A DNA stretch of 33,009 bases from the NCBI GenBank assembly GCA_900751885.1, contig CAADTH010000035.1:1-33009 (forward strand), read 5' to 3'. A model generated the notes under the pieces. The model was not told where the DNA came from, made no database searches, and was given only the letters and a program-made list of their open reading frames with translations. Both the position numbers and the translations under genes were made by a program. This DNA is from Clostridia bacterium (GTDB lineage: Bacteria > Bacillota > Clostridia > UBA1381). Positions 21,434 to 29,868 of the stretch are shown one piece after another; positions within the stretch are counted from its first letter, which is position 1; each line of letters opens with the position of its first letter.

Positions 21434-22645
21434 TTATTTCTGTGTGCTTGTGATGGGAACCTCCTCGCCCAGCTGTACCTTTACCTCCATCAGCTCGCCG
21501 CCTCTCATGATGGTGAATGTCAAAGTGTCTCCCGGTTTTTTCTTGTCGCGCAGGTCATTGAGCTCCTCGGAGGTCTTGACTGCCTGACCGTCCACCTTTG
21601 TGATAAGGTCGCCTTCCTGTAGCCCCGCCTTCGCCGCGCCGCTTCCTTCCTGTACGCTTGCGACAGACAGTCCATAGCGCGTCTCACTCACGGATACGCC
21701 GACCTGCGGACGTCCAGATACATAGCCCTTCTCTGTCAGCTGGTCGATGATTGGCTTTGCTTCAGAGATGGCGATGGCAAATCCGATTCCCTCAACTCCC
21801 GTCTGGGATAGCTTGATGGTGTTGATACCGATGACCTCACCATATTGATTTACCAGCGCACCGCCGGAATTTCCGGGGTTGATTGCCGCGTCTGTCTGCA
21901 ACAGGTTATATGTCTTTCCGTCCACATTCATGGTACGGTTTACCGCGCTGATTACGCCGGTAGTAACGGTTCCCGCGAACTCCTGACCCAACGGATTTCC
22001 GATTGCCACAGCCAGCTCTCCGGCCTCCACCGCGGAGGAATCACCAAGTGTTGCCGCCGGAAGGCCTGTTTTGTCTATTTTGAGAATCGCAAGGTCTGTC
22101 TTGGTGTCCTTGCCGACAAGCGTTGCCTTGTATTCGTCTCCTGTGTTTAGAATAACAGAAATTTCTGTCGCACCGTCTATGACATGCTCATTTGTCACGA
22201 CGTACCCGTCGGAGCCAATGATAATACCTGATCCTGAGCCCTGCTCTACCATCTTGTCCTCCGACGGGTCGCTGGAGTAGTAGTATTGCCCGGTAAATGG
22301 ATTATAGTATTTCTGTGGGGATACCTTTGCTTTGTTGATAACGCCGACCACGCTTGGACCAACCTTTTTCGCGATTTCTGGAATGCTCAGAACCTGCCCG
22401 TTGTTGTTATTTGCCACCTGAGTCAGGTTTGACGCTACGGTCTGTGAGGTGTTAAGTCCTGAATAATCTGGCTTTTGACTGTTTTGATTCATCTGAAAGA
22501 AGAATACGCCGAAGATTCCGCCTGTCAGGATGCTCGCCGCAAGGGCGGAGGAAAGGCATGCAAGCCATGTTTTGCTGCGTTTCTTTTTCGGCTTTTCCTC
22601 GTATATGATCAAATCAGTCGATTCTGTGTATGGATATTTTTTCAT
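21434..22645 (-). CDS. HtrA/DegP-like serine protease, membrane-anchored
   Basis: 403 residues from ATG 22645, placed after AGGAGG at 8 nt; an in-frame ATG nine bases earlier is too close to that site. A 26-residue basic cytoplasmic tail leads into one membrane segment (about 27-50). A linker and a trypsin-like domain follow, with catalytic H154 (TNEHVID), D184 (KTDLAIL) and S260 (NPGNSGGAL). A PDZ domain spans about 305-395 (RYGLSVASV, then GLQEGDLITKVDG). The protease domain lies outside the membrane. Known role: degrading or refolding damaged exported proteins. It is a single gene; a CssRS-type regulator is not in the window. Confidence 0.95.
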   Translation of the reverse strand: MKKYPYTESTDLIIYEEKPKKKRSKTWLACLSSALAASILTGGIFGVFFFQMNQNSQKPDYSGLNTSQTVASNLTQVANNNNGQVLSIPEIAKKVGPSVVGVINKAKVSPQKYYNPFTGQYYYSSDPSEDKMVEQGSGSGIIIGSDGYVVTNEHVIDGATEISVILNTGDEYKATLVGKDTKTDLAILKIDKTGLPAATLGDSSAVEAGELAVAIGNPLGQEFAGTVTTGVISAVNRTMNVDGKTYNLLQTDAAINPGNSGGALVNQYGEVIGINTIKLSQTGVEGIGFAIAISEAKPIIDQLTEKGYVSGRPQVGVSVSETRYGLSVASVQEGSGAAKAGLQEGDLITKVDGQAVKTSEELNDLRDKKKPGDTLTFTIMRGGELMEVKVQLGEEVPITSTQK

Positions 22646-22686
22646 GCAAATCATCCTCCTGCTTTTTGATTTTCGAATGTCTGGGT

Positions 22687-22718
22687 TAGGCATATGAGCT
22701 TCGACTCTTGTATGCCTA
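22687..22718. repeat. Inverted repeat upstream of htrA
   Basis: TAGGCATA (22687-22694) and TATGCCTA (22711-22718) form an 8-bp inverted repeat with a 16-nt spacer in the htrA leader. It may be an operator or a leader hairpin. On the plus strand a TCTTTTTTG run follows it. Confidence 0.4.
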
Positions 22719-22822
22719 TGTCTTTTTTGATTACACTCTTATCTTACACACACAATTTAACGTGCGTATGAATAAAAAATGAATACTTCTCACGGATTTT
22801 ATGAACAAATTGTGAATACCGA

Positions 22823-22851
22823 TTGACGGACTAGGGAAAATAAGATACAAT
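22823..22851 (+). promoter_or_regulatory. Promoter of the znuCB-fur operon
   Basis: TTGACG (22823-22828) and TACAAT (22846-22851) are 17 nt apart, 45 nt before the GTG start. I see no clear Zur or Fur palindrome over it. Confidence 0.75.
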
Positions 22852-22896
22852 AAAAGGGAAATGCGACTGGTTCGCAACAACTTGGAGGCAAAGAAT

Positions 22897-23631
22897 GTGA
22901 AAGACGAATTATTACAGATAAAAAATATCAGCTTTTCTTACGAGGATGGACAAGTTCTTTCCGATATCAATTTTTCCTTGGAAAAAGGGGATTTTTTGGG
23001 AATTATTGGTTCGAATGGGGCGGGAAAAAGTACACTGATGAAATTGATTTTGGGGCTTTTGCCTGTGCAGGAAGGAAGTATTTCGCTATTTGGTGCGCCT
23101 GTCAAAGAGAATGTCACACGAATTGGGTATGTCTCGCAGAAGGCAAACTCCTTCAACTCGTCGTTCCCTGCGACGGTCAGGGAGGTTGTGATGGCGAGTT
23201 TGTATCCGCAGATTGGGCTTTTCAGGCGTCCGAAAAAGGAGCATGAGGCACTGCTTTTCCATGTCATGGAGGAAGTCGGAATGCAGGGCTTTGAGAAACG
23301 ACAGATTGGAAGGCTTTCAGGCGGTCAGCAGCAGCGCGTTTTTATCGCGCGTGCGCTGATTAACAAGCCGGACGTCATGATTTTGGACGAGCCGACGGTC
23401 GGCGTGGACGCGGCGAGTGTGGACACGATTACAGACATTATCAGCCGACTGAACCAGCGCGGCGTGACAGTCATCATGACGAATCACGACACGCCTTCCC
23501 TGGTCGCGCTTTCGAATAAGCTCTTGTTTTTGGACAGCCGCGGCAACGCACATCTCTATCAGAAAAGCGATTTGAGCGCGGACGAACTGGCATCAGTGTG
23601 TGCGGGAAAAGGGGGACACGGACATGCTTGA
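22897..23631 (+). CDS. znuC: Metal ABC transporter ATP-binding protein (ZnuC-like)
   Basis: 244 residues from GTG 22897, 7 nt after TTGGAGG. Walker A GSNGAGKST, signature LSGGQQQR, Walker B VMILDEPTVGVD and the H-loop MTNHD are intact. FNSSFPATVREVVMASLYPQ is typical of zinc/manganese importers. It powers uptake through the permease encoded next, whose start overlaps this gene by 8 bp. The fur-family gene downstream suggests zinc, but manganese or iron cannot be excluded. The solute-binding protein is not encoded here. Confidence 0.92.
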   Translation: MKDELLQIKNISFSYEDGQVLSDINFSLEKGDFLGIIGSNGAGKSTLMKLILGLLPVQEGSISLFGAPVKENVTRIGYVSQKANSFNSSFPATVREVVMASLYPQIGLFRRPKKEHEALLFHVMEEVGMQGFEKRQIGRLSGGQQQRVFIARALINKPDVMILDEPTVGVDAASVDTITDIISRLNQRGVTVIMTNHDTPSLVALSNKLLFLDSRGNAHLYQKSDLSADELASVCAGKGGHGHA

Positions 23632-24421
23632 TATCTTTACGCTTGGATTTATGGGCAGGGCGTTTGTGGCGGCGGTTCTGATTTCCGTGATTGCACCGTG
23701 CATCGGGGTGGTGATTGTGCTCAAAAGGCTTTCCACCATCGGGGACGCCACGTCGCATTCGGCGCTCGCCGGTATCGCGTTTGGACTTATGATTGGCATC
23801 AATCCTGTGCTCGGGGCAATCTTGTTTTCCCTTTTGGCAGTGCTGAGCATTGAGGGACTGCGCAGGGCGTTTGGAAAATACGCGGAAATCTCCACTGCGG
23901 TGGTGATGTCGGCGGGAGTGGGGTTGACGGCGATTTTTTCCGATTTCATCACAAACAGCGCAAACTTAAACAGCTTCCTCTTTGGGTCGATTGTGACGAT
24001 TTCAAATTTTGAACTGGTTTTGACGGTGGGACTTGGAGTGCTTGTGATTGTGGCGTCCGTTTTGCTGTATAAGGAACTGTTTTTCATCACCTTTGATGAG
24101 GAAGCCGCACGGCTTTGCAGAGTGCCTGTAAGGGGGATAAATTTTGTTTTCATGGTGCTCACCGCGATTACAGTATCCCTGGCGTCACGTACTGTGGGTG
24201 CACTGATGATTTCGTCCTTGATGGTACTTCCGGTGGCATGTGCGATGAGTCTGTCAAAAAGCTACAAACAGACGATGGTGCTATCGGTTTTGTTTGCGCT
24301 TGCATTCACGATAGTGGGACTGTTCGCATCATTTTATCTGGATTTGAAACCAGCCGGAACGATTGTGCTGTTGGGTGTGGCGGTATTGTTCGTGCTCATG
24401 ATAACGCACCGGAACCGATAG
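23624..24421 (+). CDS. znuB: Metal ABC transporter permease (ZnuB-like)
   Basis: 265 residues from ATG 23624, inside the end of znuC. An upstream in-frame GTG (23600) is possible but has no good ribosome site. The protein has seven to eight hydrophobic segments, with LKRLSTIGDATSHSALAGIA, the conserved ABC-3 coupling region, near the N-terminus. It forms the membrane channel of the zinc-type importer. Nine bases separate its stop from the fur-type gene's ribosome site region. Confidence 0.92.
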   Translation: MLDIFTLGFMGRAFVAAVLISVIAPCIGVVIVLKRLSTIGDATSHSALAGIAFGLMIGINPVLGAILFSLLAVLSIEGLRRAFGKYAEISTAVVMSAGVGLTAIFSDFITNSANLNSFLFGSIVTISNFELVLTVGLGVLVIVASVLLYKELFFITFDEEAARLCRVPVRGINFVFMVLTAITVSLASRTVGALMISSLMVLPVACAMSLSKSYKQTMVLSVLFALAFTIVGLFASFYLDLKPAGTIVLLGVAVLFVLMITHRNR

Positions 24422-24433
24422 GGAGGGCTTGTG

Positions 24434-24865
24434 ATGTATTATGAAAATCTATTGAAGCAGGCAGGACTCAAGCGGACACAGCAGAGGCTTCAGCTGCTGG
24501 AATTGCTGGCGCACGAACCGGCGCCGGTCAGCGTGGACGCATTGTTCGCACAGGTAAAGGGCAGGCAGATGGGTTTTACTGTGTCCCGCTCCACGCTCTA
24601 CCGCTCGTTGGAGCAATTCGCGGACAAGGGATTGGTCGGAAAAACCACACGCCCGGACAGCGGCAAAGCATATTATGAGCTTGCCGTCGGGCGCCACCGG
24701 CATTTTGCGGTATGCCTTGGATGCAGAAAGGTCGAGGAAATTCCTGAGATTTGTCCGTTTCCGGACCGGACGATTTTGCTGGGAGAGTTTACGGTGACAG
24801 GGCATCTGCTTCAGATGTATGGATACTGCAAGGAGTGCGAAGAAAAACGAAAAGGACAGCTATAA
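24434..24865 (+). CDS. Fur-family metalloregulator (Zur-like)
   Basis: 143 residues from ATG 24434, 7 nt after GGGAGGG. The winged helix is at about 1-80 (LKRTQQRLQLLELL, then VSRSTLYRSLEQFADKGLV). The metal-sensing half has the conserved HRHFAVCLGC and CKEC, two CxxC pairs that hold the structural zinc. It is co-transcribed with znuCB, so it is expected to be a zinc-responsive repressor of metal uptake. Fur or PerR function is less likely but not excluded. Confidence 0.9.
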   Translation: MYYENLLKQAGLKRTQQRLQLLELLAHEPAPVSVDALFAQVKGRQMGFTVSRSTLYRSLEQFADKGLVGKTTRPDSGKAYYELAVGRHRHFAVCLGCRKVEEIPEICPFPDRTILLGEFTVTGHLLQMYGYCKECEEKRKGQL

Positions 24866-24870
24866 ACACG

Positions 24871-24908
24871 AAAACCTGACGGTGCAGGAGAAGCGCCGTC
24901 AGGTTTTT
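24871..24908 (+). terminator. Terminator of the znuCB-fur operon
   Basis: ACCTGACGGTGC (24874-24885) pairs with GCGCCGTCAGGT (24893-24904) with one G-T pair and is followed by TTTT. Confidence 0.8.
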
Positions 24909-24977
24909 CTATTTCAATTGTTATCGTGGCAGGCGACCAAGACAATGGGAATGCAAGCAGGGAACTGCTTCTTTTTC

Positions 24978-25006
24978 TTGACAAATCAGATGAATTGGAG
25001 TAGTAT
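24978..25006 (+). promoter_or_regulatory. Promoter of the marR-MATE operon
   Basis: TTGACA (24978-24983) and TAGTAT (25001-25006) have 17 nt spacing. Confidence 0.75.
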
Positions 25007-25007
25007 G

Positions 25008-25028
25008 GTTTAGTAAACTTAATTAAGT
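25008..25028. promoter_or_regulatory. Probable MarR operator
   Basis: GTTTAGTAAAC (25008-25018) and the perfect palindrome ACTTAATTAAGT (25017-25028) lie directly after the -10 box, where a MarR-type repressor would block transcription of its own operon. Confidence 0.55.
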
Positions 25029-25053
25029 GAATCAAACTATATGGGAGGGCGCT

Positions 25054-25485
25054 ATGGATATTGCAGAGGAAATCAATTATTTTTATTATAAGATGGCGCT
25101 GCACGAGCTGCAGGTGATGAATGAGGGAGACGGATATCAGGGACTTTCGTATAACAGCATTTTATATCTTAATGTAATCGACCAGATAGACAGCTGCACG
25201 GTCAGCAAGCTTGCAGAGGCGCTTTCTATCACAAAATCCGGCGTGACATTGAAAATCAATGAGCTGGTCAGGCAGGGAGCGGTCATAAAAACGCAGAGCG
25301 AAAAGGACAGAAGGGTCTACTTCTTGGCGCTCAGCTCTGAGATGAAACAAACGATTGCGCTGTATGACGATGTACTGCGAAAGATTGAAAGAAAGCTGAA
25401 AAGCGCCTACAGTGCACAGGAGCTTGCACTGTTTGGAGAAATTCTGCATACGATTTCAGGATATGAATGGGGGAAGCTGTCATGA
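25054..25485 (+). CDS. MarR-family transcriptional regulator
   Basis: 143 residues from ATG 25054, 5 nt after GGGAGG. The winged helix (about 45-95) contains TVSKLAEALSITKSGVTLKI and the wing motif SEKDRRVYFLALS. Helices at both ends serve dimerisation. It overlaps the MATE gene by 4 bp (ATGA) and most likely represses this pair, releasing when it binds a small toxic compound. The ligand is unknown. Confidence 0.93.
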   Translation: MDIAEEINYFYYKMALHELQVMNEGDGYQGLSYNSILYLNVIDQIDSCTVSKLAEALSITKSGVTLKINELVRQGAVIKTQSEKDRRVYFLALSSEMKQTIALYDDVLRKIERKLKSAYSAQELALFGEILHTISGYEWGKLS

Positions 25486-26813
25486 GACACGCATTGGGGC
25501 AGAAAATCACACTTGGATCCCTGCTAAAGTTCACACTTCCATCTATTGTGATGATGGTCATTATGTCGCTGTATACCGTGGTAGACGGCGTATTTGTATC
25601 GCGCTTGATTGGAACGGACGCATTTTCCGCTGTGAACATCGCCTATCCGCTTTTGAGCGTTGCCATCGCACTGGGAACCATGTTTGGAACAGGCACAACG
25701 GCGATTATATCAAAAAAGCTGGGTGAGGGGCGACGGCAGGAAGCGAATGAAAATCTTACATTTGTCCTTGTTTTTACAGCAATACTTGGAGTTTTTCTTG
25801 CTGTGGCAGGTATTGTATTGTTAAGACCGACTCTTTTCCTGCTCGGAGCAAACGAAGCAGTGTATGGCTACTGCAAGGAATATGCGTGTCTTCTTTTGCT
25901 GTTTGTACCTATGCAGCTATTACAGCTGCAGTTTCAGAGCTTTTTTGTCGCTGATGCAAGCCCTGGGAAGGGACTTTTTGTGACAGTGCTCGGCGGGTGT
26001 GCGAATATCGTGCTGGATTATGTTTTTATCCGGTGGCTTGGAATGGGAATTGGCGGTGCGGCAATCGCAACCGGAATCGGATATTCCATCCCCGCAGTGT
26101 ATGGGCTTGTGTATTTTGCAAGGGGAAGGACAGGAAATTTCCGATTGGTGCGCCCGAAGGCGGATTGGCGGATGCTGTGGCGCGCGGTCACAAATGGCTC
26201 TTCAGAGATGGTGACGAATTTATCGGCAAGCATTACGACACTGTTATTTAATCTTATTATGATGCACTTCATCGGTCCGGATGGCGTGGCGGCAATCTCC
26301 ATTTTGCTGTATCTCGACTTTGTATTGATTGCAATTAGTCTGGGTTATTCAATGGGAGTCGCTCCGCTGTTTGGCTATCATTACGGCGCGCAGGACGCGC
26401 AGAAGCTAAAAAAGCTCTATAAACTGAGTTTATGGCTCTGTACAGGGGTAGGATGTGTGATGACAGTGGGAACCATGCTATTTTCGCATCCCCTTACGGC
26501 GGTGTTTACGCCAAAGGGAACAGCTGTATATGAATTGGCGGCGGCAGGACTTCGCATCTATGCGGCTGGGTATGTGTTTAAGGGATACAATGTGTTTGCA
26601 TCTGCCATGTTTACCGCGTTTGGAGACGGGAAGGTGTCCGCGCTGTTATCCTTTTTGCGGACGCTCGTGTTTTTGGTCATATCGCTCGTGGCGCTCGCCG
26701 CACTGTTCGGCGTGGACGGCGTTTGGTATGCGTCGCCGCTTGCGGAAACGCTTGCGGTGGGATTGGCGGCTTTTTGTACAGTGCGTTACCGAAAAAAATA
26801 TGGATATCTCTAA
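25482..26813 (+). CDS. MATE-family efflux transporter
   Basis: 443 residues from ATG 25482, coupled to the marR stop. Twelve hydrophobic segments lie in two similar halves. LPSIVMMVIMSLYTVVDGVF and GTGTTAIISKKLGEGRRQEA are the typical first-half blocks. MATE pumps export drugs or metabolites in exchange for sodium ions or protons. The linked MarR gene suggests drug-induced expression. The substrate cannot be read from the sequence. Confidence 0.93.
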   Translation: MRHALGQKITLGSLLKFTLPSIVMMVIMSLYTVVDGVFVSRLIGTDAFSAVNIAYPLLSVAIALGTMFGTGTTAIISKKLGEGRRQEANENLTFVLVFTAILGVFLAVAGIVLLRPTLFLLGANEAVYGYCKEYACLLLLFVPMQLLQLQFQSFFVADASPGKGLFVTVLGGCANIVLDYVFIRWLGMGIGGAAIATGIGYSIPAVYGLVYFARGRTGNFRLVRPKADWRMLWRAVTNGSSEMVTNLSASITTLLFNLIMMHFIGPDGVAAISILLYLDFVLIAISLGYSMGVAPLFGYHYGAQDAQKLKKLYKLSLWLCTGVGCVMTVGTMLFSHPLTAVFTPKGTAVYELAAAGLRIYAAGYVFKGYNVFASAMFTAFGDGKVSALLSFLRTLVFLVISLVALAALFGVDGVWYASPLAETLAVGLAAFCTVRYRKKYGYL

Positions 26814-26817
26814 ACCA

Positions 26818-26846
26818 AAAAAGGAGCGGACAGTCCGCTCCTTTTT
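26818..26846. terminator. Bidirectional terminator
   Basis: A perfect 13-bp inverted repeat (26818-26830 with 26834-26846) with A and T runs on opposite ends sits between the convergent MATE and antiporter genes and can serve both. Confidence 0.85.
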
Positions 26847-26864
26847 GATTTGATTCTCCCATGC

Positions 26865-28085
26865 CTATTCTATGACTGATTCTTCTGCCGGCTGTATCAC
26901 AGGCGGCTGTTTTTTCTGATGAAACGCAAACTTTAGAAGCACTGGCGCGATAATCGTCGTGATAACGACGGTGATGATGATTGGACCGAAGAAGGTCGAG
27001 GACATCAGCCCCAGCGCGGAGCCTTTCGTCGCAACAATCAGCGCAACCTCCCCGCGCGATACCATGCCGGCGCCGACCTGGATGGATTCTTTCGTGGAAA
27101 AATGACACAGCTTCGCGCCCGCGCCGCATCCGACCACCTTGGTGAGAATCGCAATTACGACCAAAAGAACCGAGAAGAGAATCAGCATTGGCGTCATGGA
27201 CGGGAGTACCACCTTGATTCCAATGCTTGCGAAGAACACAGGCGACAGAAGGATATACGAAAGGGTTTCAAACCGGGCGGCGATATATGGCGCGCGCTTG
27301 GTATTGGAGATAATCATGCCTGCGATAAATGCGCCTGTAATGTCCGCCACGCCGAAGAATTTTTCCGCGCAAAAGGACAGAAGCAGGCAAAACACGAACG
27401 CTACGATAACAAAACGGCGCATGTCCTTGTCATACCGCTCCTGTAGCTTTTTAAAGCCCCAGAAAAACAGAAGTCCCACGCCGACCGCCAGAACGAAGAA
27501 CAACAGAATTTTTAAAAGGACAATCCAGATATTGACTGTGGTGTCCGCCATACTGGTGATGACAGTGAGGGCGACGATGCCGAGGATATCGTCGATGATA
27601 GCAGCGCCCAAGATTGCGTTTCCCGCGCGGGTATTGAGTTTGCCCATCTCCCGAAGCGTCTCCACGGTGATGCTGACGGATGTGGCGGTTAAAATAACGC
27701 CGATGAACATGTTTTGCAAGAATATGCTTGCCGAGGCGTCGGAGATGTCCGGTCCATTAAACAGGTAGGCAAGCCCGAAGCCGCCCAACAGCGGTACGAC
27801 GACGCCGATAAGAGCGATGACAAACGACGCTTTTCCCGTTTTGCGAAGCTCCCGGATATCAGTCTCCAGCCCGGCGGTGAACATCAGGATAATCACGCCG
27901 ATTTCGGAAAGCTTTGTGATAAAGTCTGTTTCCTTTAAGATATTGAGCATGGCAGGTCCTAAAATCAGCCCGGCGAGCAGTGCGCCGACGACCTGCGGCA
28001 TTTTAAATTTGCGCGTTAAAAGTCCGAACAGCTTGGTGCTGAGAAGGATCAGCGCAAGATCCAACAAAAAATTATATGATGCCAT
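26865..28085 (-). CDS. Cation:proton antiporter (CPA2 family)
   Basis: 406 residues, with around twelve hydrophobic segments. MPQVVGALLAGLILGP near the N-terminus, ADITGAFIAGMIIS, and GMVSRGEVALIVAT in the last third are the conserved blocks of Na+(K+)/H+ antiporters of the KefB/NapA type. The C-terminal tail is short, without a RCK/TrkA-N domain. Its likely role is pH and ion balance at the membrane. It has its own promoter upstream and is separated from upp by a terminator. Confidence 0.92.
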   Translation of the reverse strand: MASYNFLLDLALILLSTKLFGLLTRKFKMPQVVGALLAGLILGPAMLNILKETDFITKLSEIGVIILMFTAGLETDIRELRKTGKASFVIALIGVVVPLLGGFGLAYLFNGPDISDASASIFLQNMFIGVILTATSVSITVETLREMGKLNTRAGNAILGAAIIDDILGIVALTVITSMADTTVNIWIVLLKILLFFVLAVGVGLLFFWGFKKLQERYDKDMRRFVIVAFVFCLLLSFCAEKFFGVADITGAFIAGMIISNTKRAPYIAARFETLSYILLSPVFFASIGIKVVLPSMTPMLILFSVLLVVIAILTKVVGCGAGAKLCHFSTKESIQVGAGMVSRGEVALIVATKGSALGLMSSTFFGPIIITVVITTIIAPVLLKFAFHQKKQPPVIQPAEESVIE

Positions 28086-28124
28086 ATGTATCTATCCTTC
28101 TTCCCTCATAGTTTCCAACTATCT

Positions 28125-28153
28125 ATTATACTCGTACAGATACGGAATTGCAA
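28125..28153 (-). promoter_or_regulatory. Promoter of the antiporter gene
   Basis: On the minus strand, TTGCAA (28148-28153) and TATAAT (28125-28130) are 17 nt apart. Confidence 0.7.
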
Positions 28154-28195
28154 GGGACAAAATTCAATTTGATTCTACAAATTTATCCAGAAAAC

Positions 28196-28231
28196 AAAAA
28201 ACGGCGGCAGACACTCTTTTGTGACCGCCGC
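28196..28231 (-). terminator. Terminator of the VIT1-upp operon
   Basis: On the minus strand, CGGCGG/CCGCCG arms with an inner GTCAC-type stem are followed by TTTTTTGTTTT, just after upp. Confidence 0.75.
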
Positions 28232-28253
28232 CATGCGATAGTTGCTGTCTTTT

Positions 28254-28862
28254 TTACAGCGTTCCGAAAATGCGGTCGCCCGCGTCGCCAAGTCCCGGGA
28301 CAATGTAGCCGTGCTTATTGAGATGCTCGTCCACTGCCGCACAGATGACAGGCACATCAGGATGCTTTTGCGAGAGAAGGGAAATTCCCTCGGGCGCGGC
28401 AATGATGCAGACGAAGCGGATGCGCGCCGCACCGCGCGACTTTAATAATGTCAGCGCGTCATCCGCACTGCCGCCCGTGGCGAGCATAGGGTCTAACACA
28501 AGCACGTCGCATTCGGAAAGATTGTTTGGGAGCTTACAATAGTATTCCCGTGGAACCAGCGTGTTTTCATCGCGCTCCATGCCGAGATGACCGACCTGTG
28601 CGTCAGGCAGCAGGGTCAAAAACGGATCCACGAGTCCGAGTCCTGCGCGGAGAATCGGCACGAGGACGGTTGTCCGCGCAAGTGTGTGTGCTGTGGCACT
28701 GCTCACAGGAGTTTCAACTTGGATTTTTTGAAGGGGAAGGTCCTTTGACGCTTCGTATGCCAAAAGAAGTCCAATTTCGTGTACAGTCCTTCGAAACAGT
28801 GCTACAGATGTATTTTTGTCGCGCAGGATGGCAATTTTATGTGCTAAAAGTGCATGCTTCAT
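28254..28862 (-). CDS. upp: Uracil phosphoribosyltransferase
   Basis: 202 residues, close to the usual 208-209, with start 6 nt after AGGAG. VLVPILRAGLGLVDPF and VLDPMLATGGSADDAL (the PRPP-binding loop) are intact, and the C-terminal GLGDAGDRIFGT binds uracil. It converts uracil and PRPP to UMP for pyrimidine salvage. It lies 18 nt after the VIT1-like gene and is probably co-transcribed with it. No pyrimidine gene is adjacent. Confidence 0.97.
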   Translation of the reverse strand: MKHALLAHKIAILRDKNTSVALFRRTVHEIGLLLAYEASKDLPLQKIQVETPVSSATAHTLARTTVLVPILRAGLGLVDPFLTLLPDAQVGHLGMERDENTLVPREYYCKLPNNLSECDVLVLDPMLATGGSADDALTLLKSRGAARIRFVCIIAAPEGISLLSQKHPDVPVICAAVDEHLNKHGYIVPGLGDAGDRIFGTL

Positions 28863-28880
28863 AGAGTACTCCTTTCATAA

Positions 28881-29756
28881 TTAGACATCAATTCCCAGAA
28901 AGTGCTTGACGAGCAGTCCGACCACAAAGGACAGCGCCGCCACACCGATACTAATGAGGAACATTTCCCCGAAGCGCTTGCGGAAGGAGAGCCCCTGTGC
29001 GACGGAGATATAGAAATTGAATACAAAGATGATTGCCACTACAATGCCTAGCATGATACAAAGCGACGGAAGATATGCGCTCTCTGGCAGAAGCAGGTAT
29101 GGCAGAACCAACAGCGCTACGGTCACGACATAGGCGATGCCGGTGTAGGTGCAGGATTTGAGCGCGTCGCTTCTGCCCTCGGAGCGGGCAGACAGAAATT
29201 CTGACGATGCCATGGAAAAGGTTGCGGAAATACCGGTAATCAGTCCTGACAGCGCGACAAGGCGGTTGTTTTGCATGGCAAAGGTCAAGCCTGCAAGCGT
29301 GCCGGTCAGCTCTACGAGCGCGTCGTTGAGCCCCAGCACCATGGATCCCACATAGCGGAGGCGCTCCTCGTCGAGCATGTCCAAAAGCTCCTCCTCATGG
29401 CGCTGTTCGTCCTGATAGACTGCCTGTGCTTCCGGGACTTCATGGCTGATGCTTTGGTACTTATCTATCGCGCCCTCCTCGCCGCTCTCCATGAGCTTGA
29501 CGCTGAAGGTGAAGCCGAAAAGGATGCTGAGAAGAAAGTAAAACCAGACCTTGAGCTTGCTTGGTTTGACGGATGTGTTTGTGTAGCTGTGCCAGATGGC
29601 GGCGTGGGACTGTTCTTCCTTCGCGATTTGCAACAGGACGCGTTTGTTTTTTTCGTCCTTTGTGCGGCGCGCAATGCGCGAATAAATCTCTGCTTCTGTC
29701 ACTTCATTTTTTTGCATGGTAAGCAGGAATTTTTTTGTGGATTCACTGATTGTCAT
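28881..29756 (-). CDS. Ferritin-like/VIT1 fusion membrane protein (iron or manganese transporter)
   Basis: 291 residues from ATG 29756, after GGGGGAA. The N-terminal ferritin-like part has EVTEAEIY (18-25) and KEEQSHAAIW (46-55), a Glu and ExxH pattern of rubrerythrin-type metal sites, and DEQRHEEELL (116-125) gives the second pair. The VIT1/CCC1 domain follows: GLNDALVELTGTLAGLTFA (142-160), then about four more membrane segments. Relatives of this fusion move Fe(II) or Mn(II) out of the cytoplasm. A palindrome lies over its promoter, suggesting metal-dependent repression. It precedes upp by 18 nt. Confidence 0.9.
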   Translation of the reverse strand: MTISESTKKFLLTMQKNEVTEAEIYSRIARRTKDEKNKRVLLQIAKEEQSHAAIWHSYTNTSVKPSKLKVWFYFLLSILFGFTFSVKLMESGEEGAIDKYQSISHEVPEAQAVYQDEQRHEEELLDMLDEERLRYVGSMVLGLNDALVELTGTLAGLTFAMQNNRLVALSGLITGISATFSMASSEFLSARSEGRSDALKSCTYTGIAYVVTVALLVLPYLLLPESAYLPSLCIMLGIVVAIIFVFNFYISVAQGLSFRKRFGEMFLISIGVAALSFVVGLLVKHFLGIDV

Positions 29757-29799
29757 ACTGTATTCCCCCTTTTTTGCTTTGGTATTTTTCATGAATATG

Positions 29800-29818
29800 A
29801 TGGTATTTAGTATACCAT
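29800..29818. promoter_or_regulatory. Operator-like inverted repeat over the VIT1 promoter
   Basis: ATGGTAT (29800-29806) and ATACCAT (29812-29818) form a 7-5-7 inverted repeat that covers the -10 box TATACT (minus strand, 29809-29814). The regulator is unknown. Confidence 0.55.
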
Positions 29819-29837
29819 AAATGCAGGGAAAACACAA
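29809..29837 (-). promoter_or_regulatory. Promoter of the VIT1-upp operon
   Basis: On the minus strand, TTGTGT (29832-29837) and TATACT (29809-29814) are separated by 17 nt. Confidence 0.6.
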
Positions 29838-29866
29838 AAAAATTGCAGGATATCCTGCAATTTTTG
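29837..29866 (-). terminator. Terminator of the mrp gene
   Basis: AATTGCAGGAT/ATCCTGCAATT is a near-perfect palindrome ending, on the minus strand, in a run of T residues. It directly follows mrp and reaches the -35 box of the VIT1 promoter. Confidence 0.8.
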
Positions 29867-29868
29867 GG

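Noticed and set aside
22740..22850. Possible Zur or Fur box ahead of znuC
   Set aside because: GAATA/GTGAATAC-like pieces occur but do not form a convincing palindrome of the known type.
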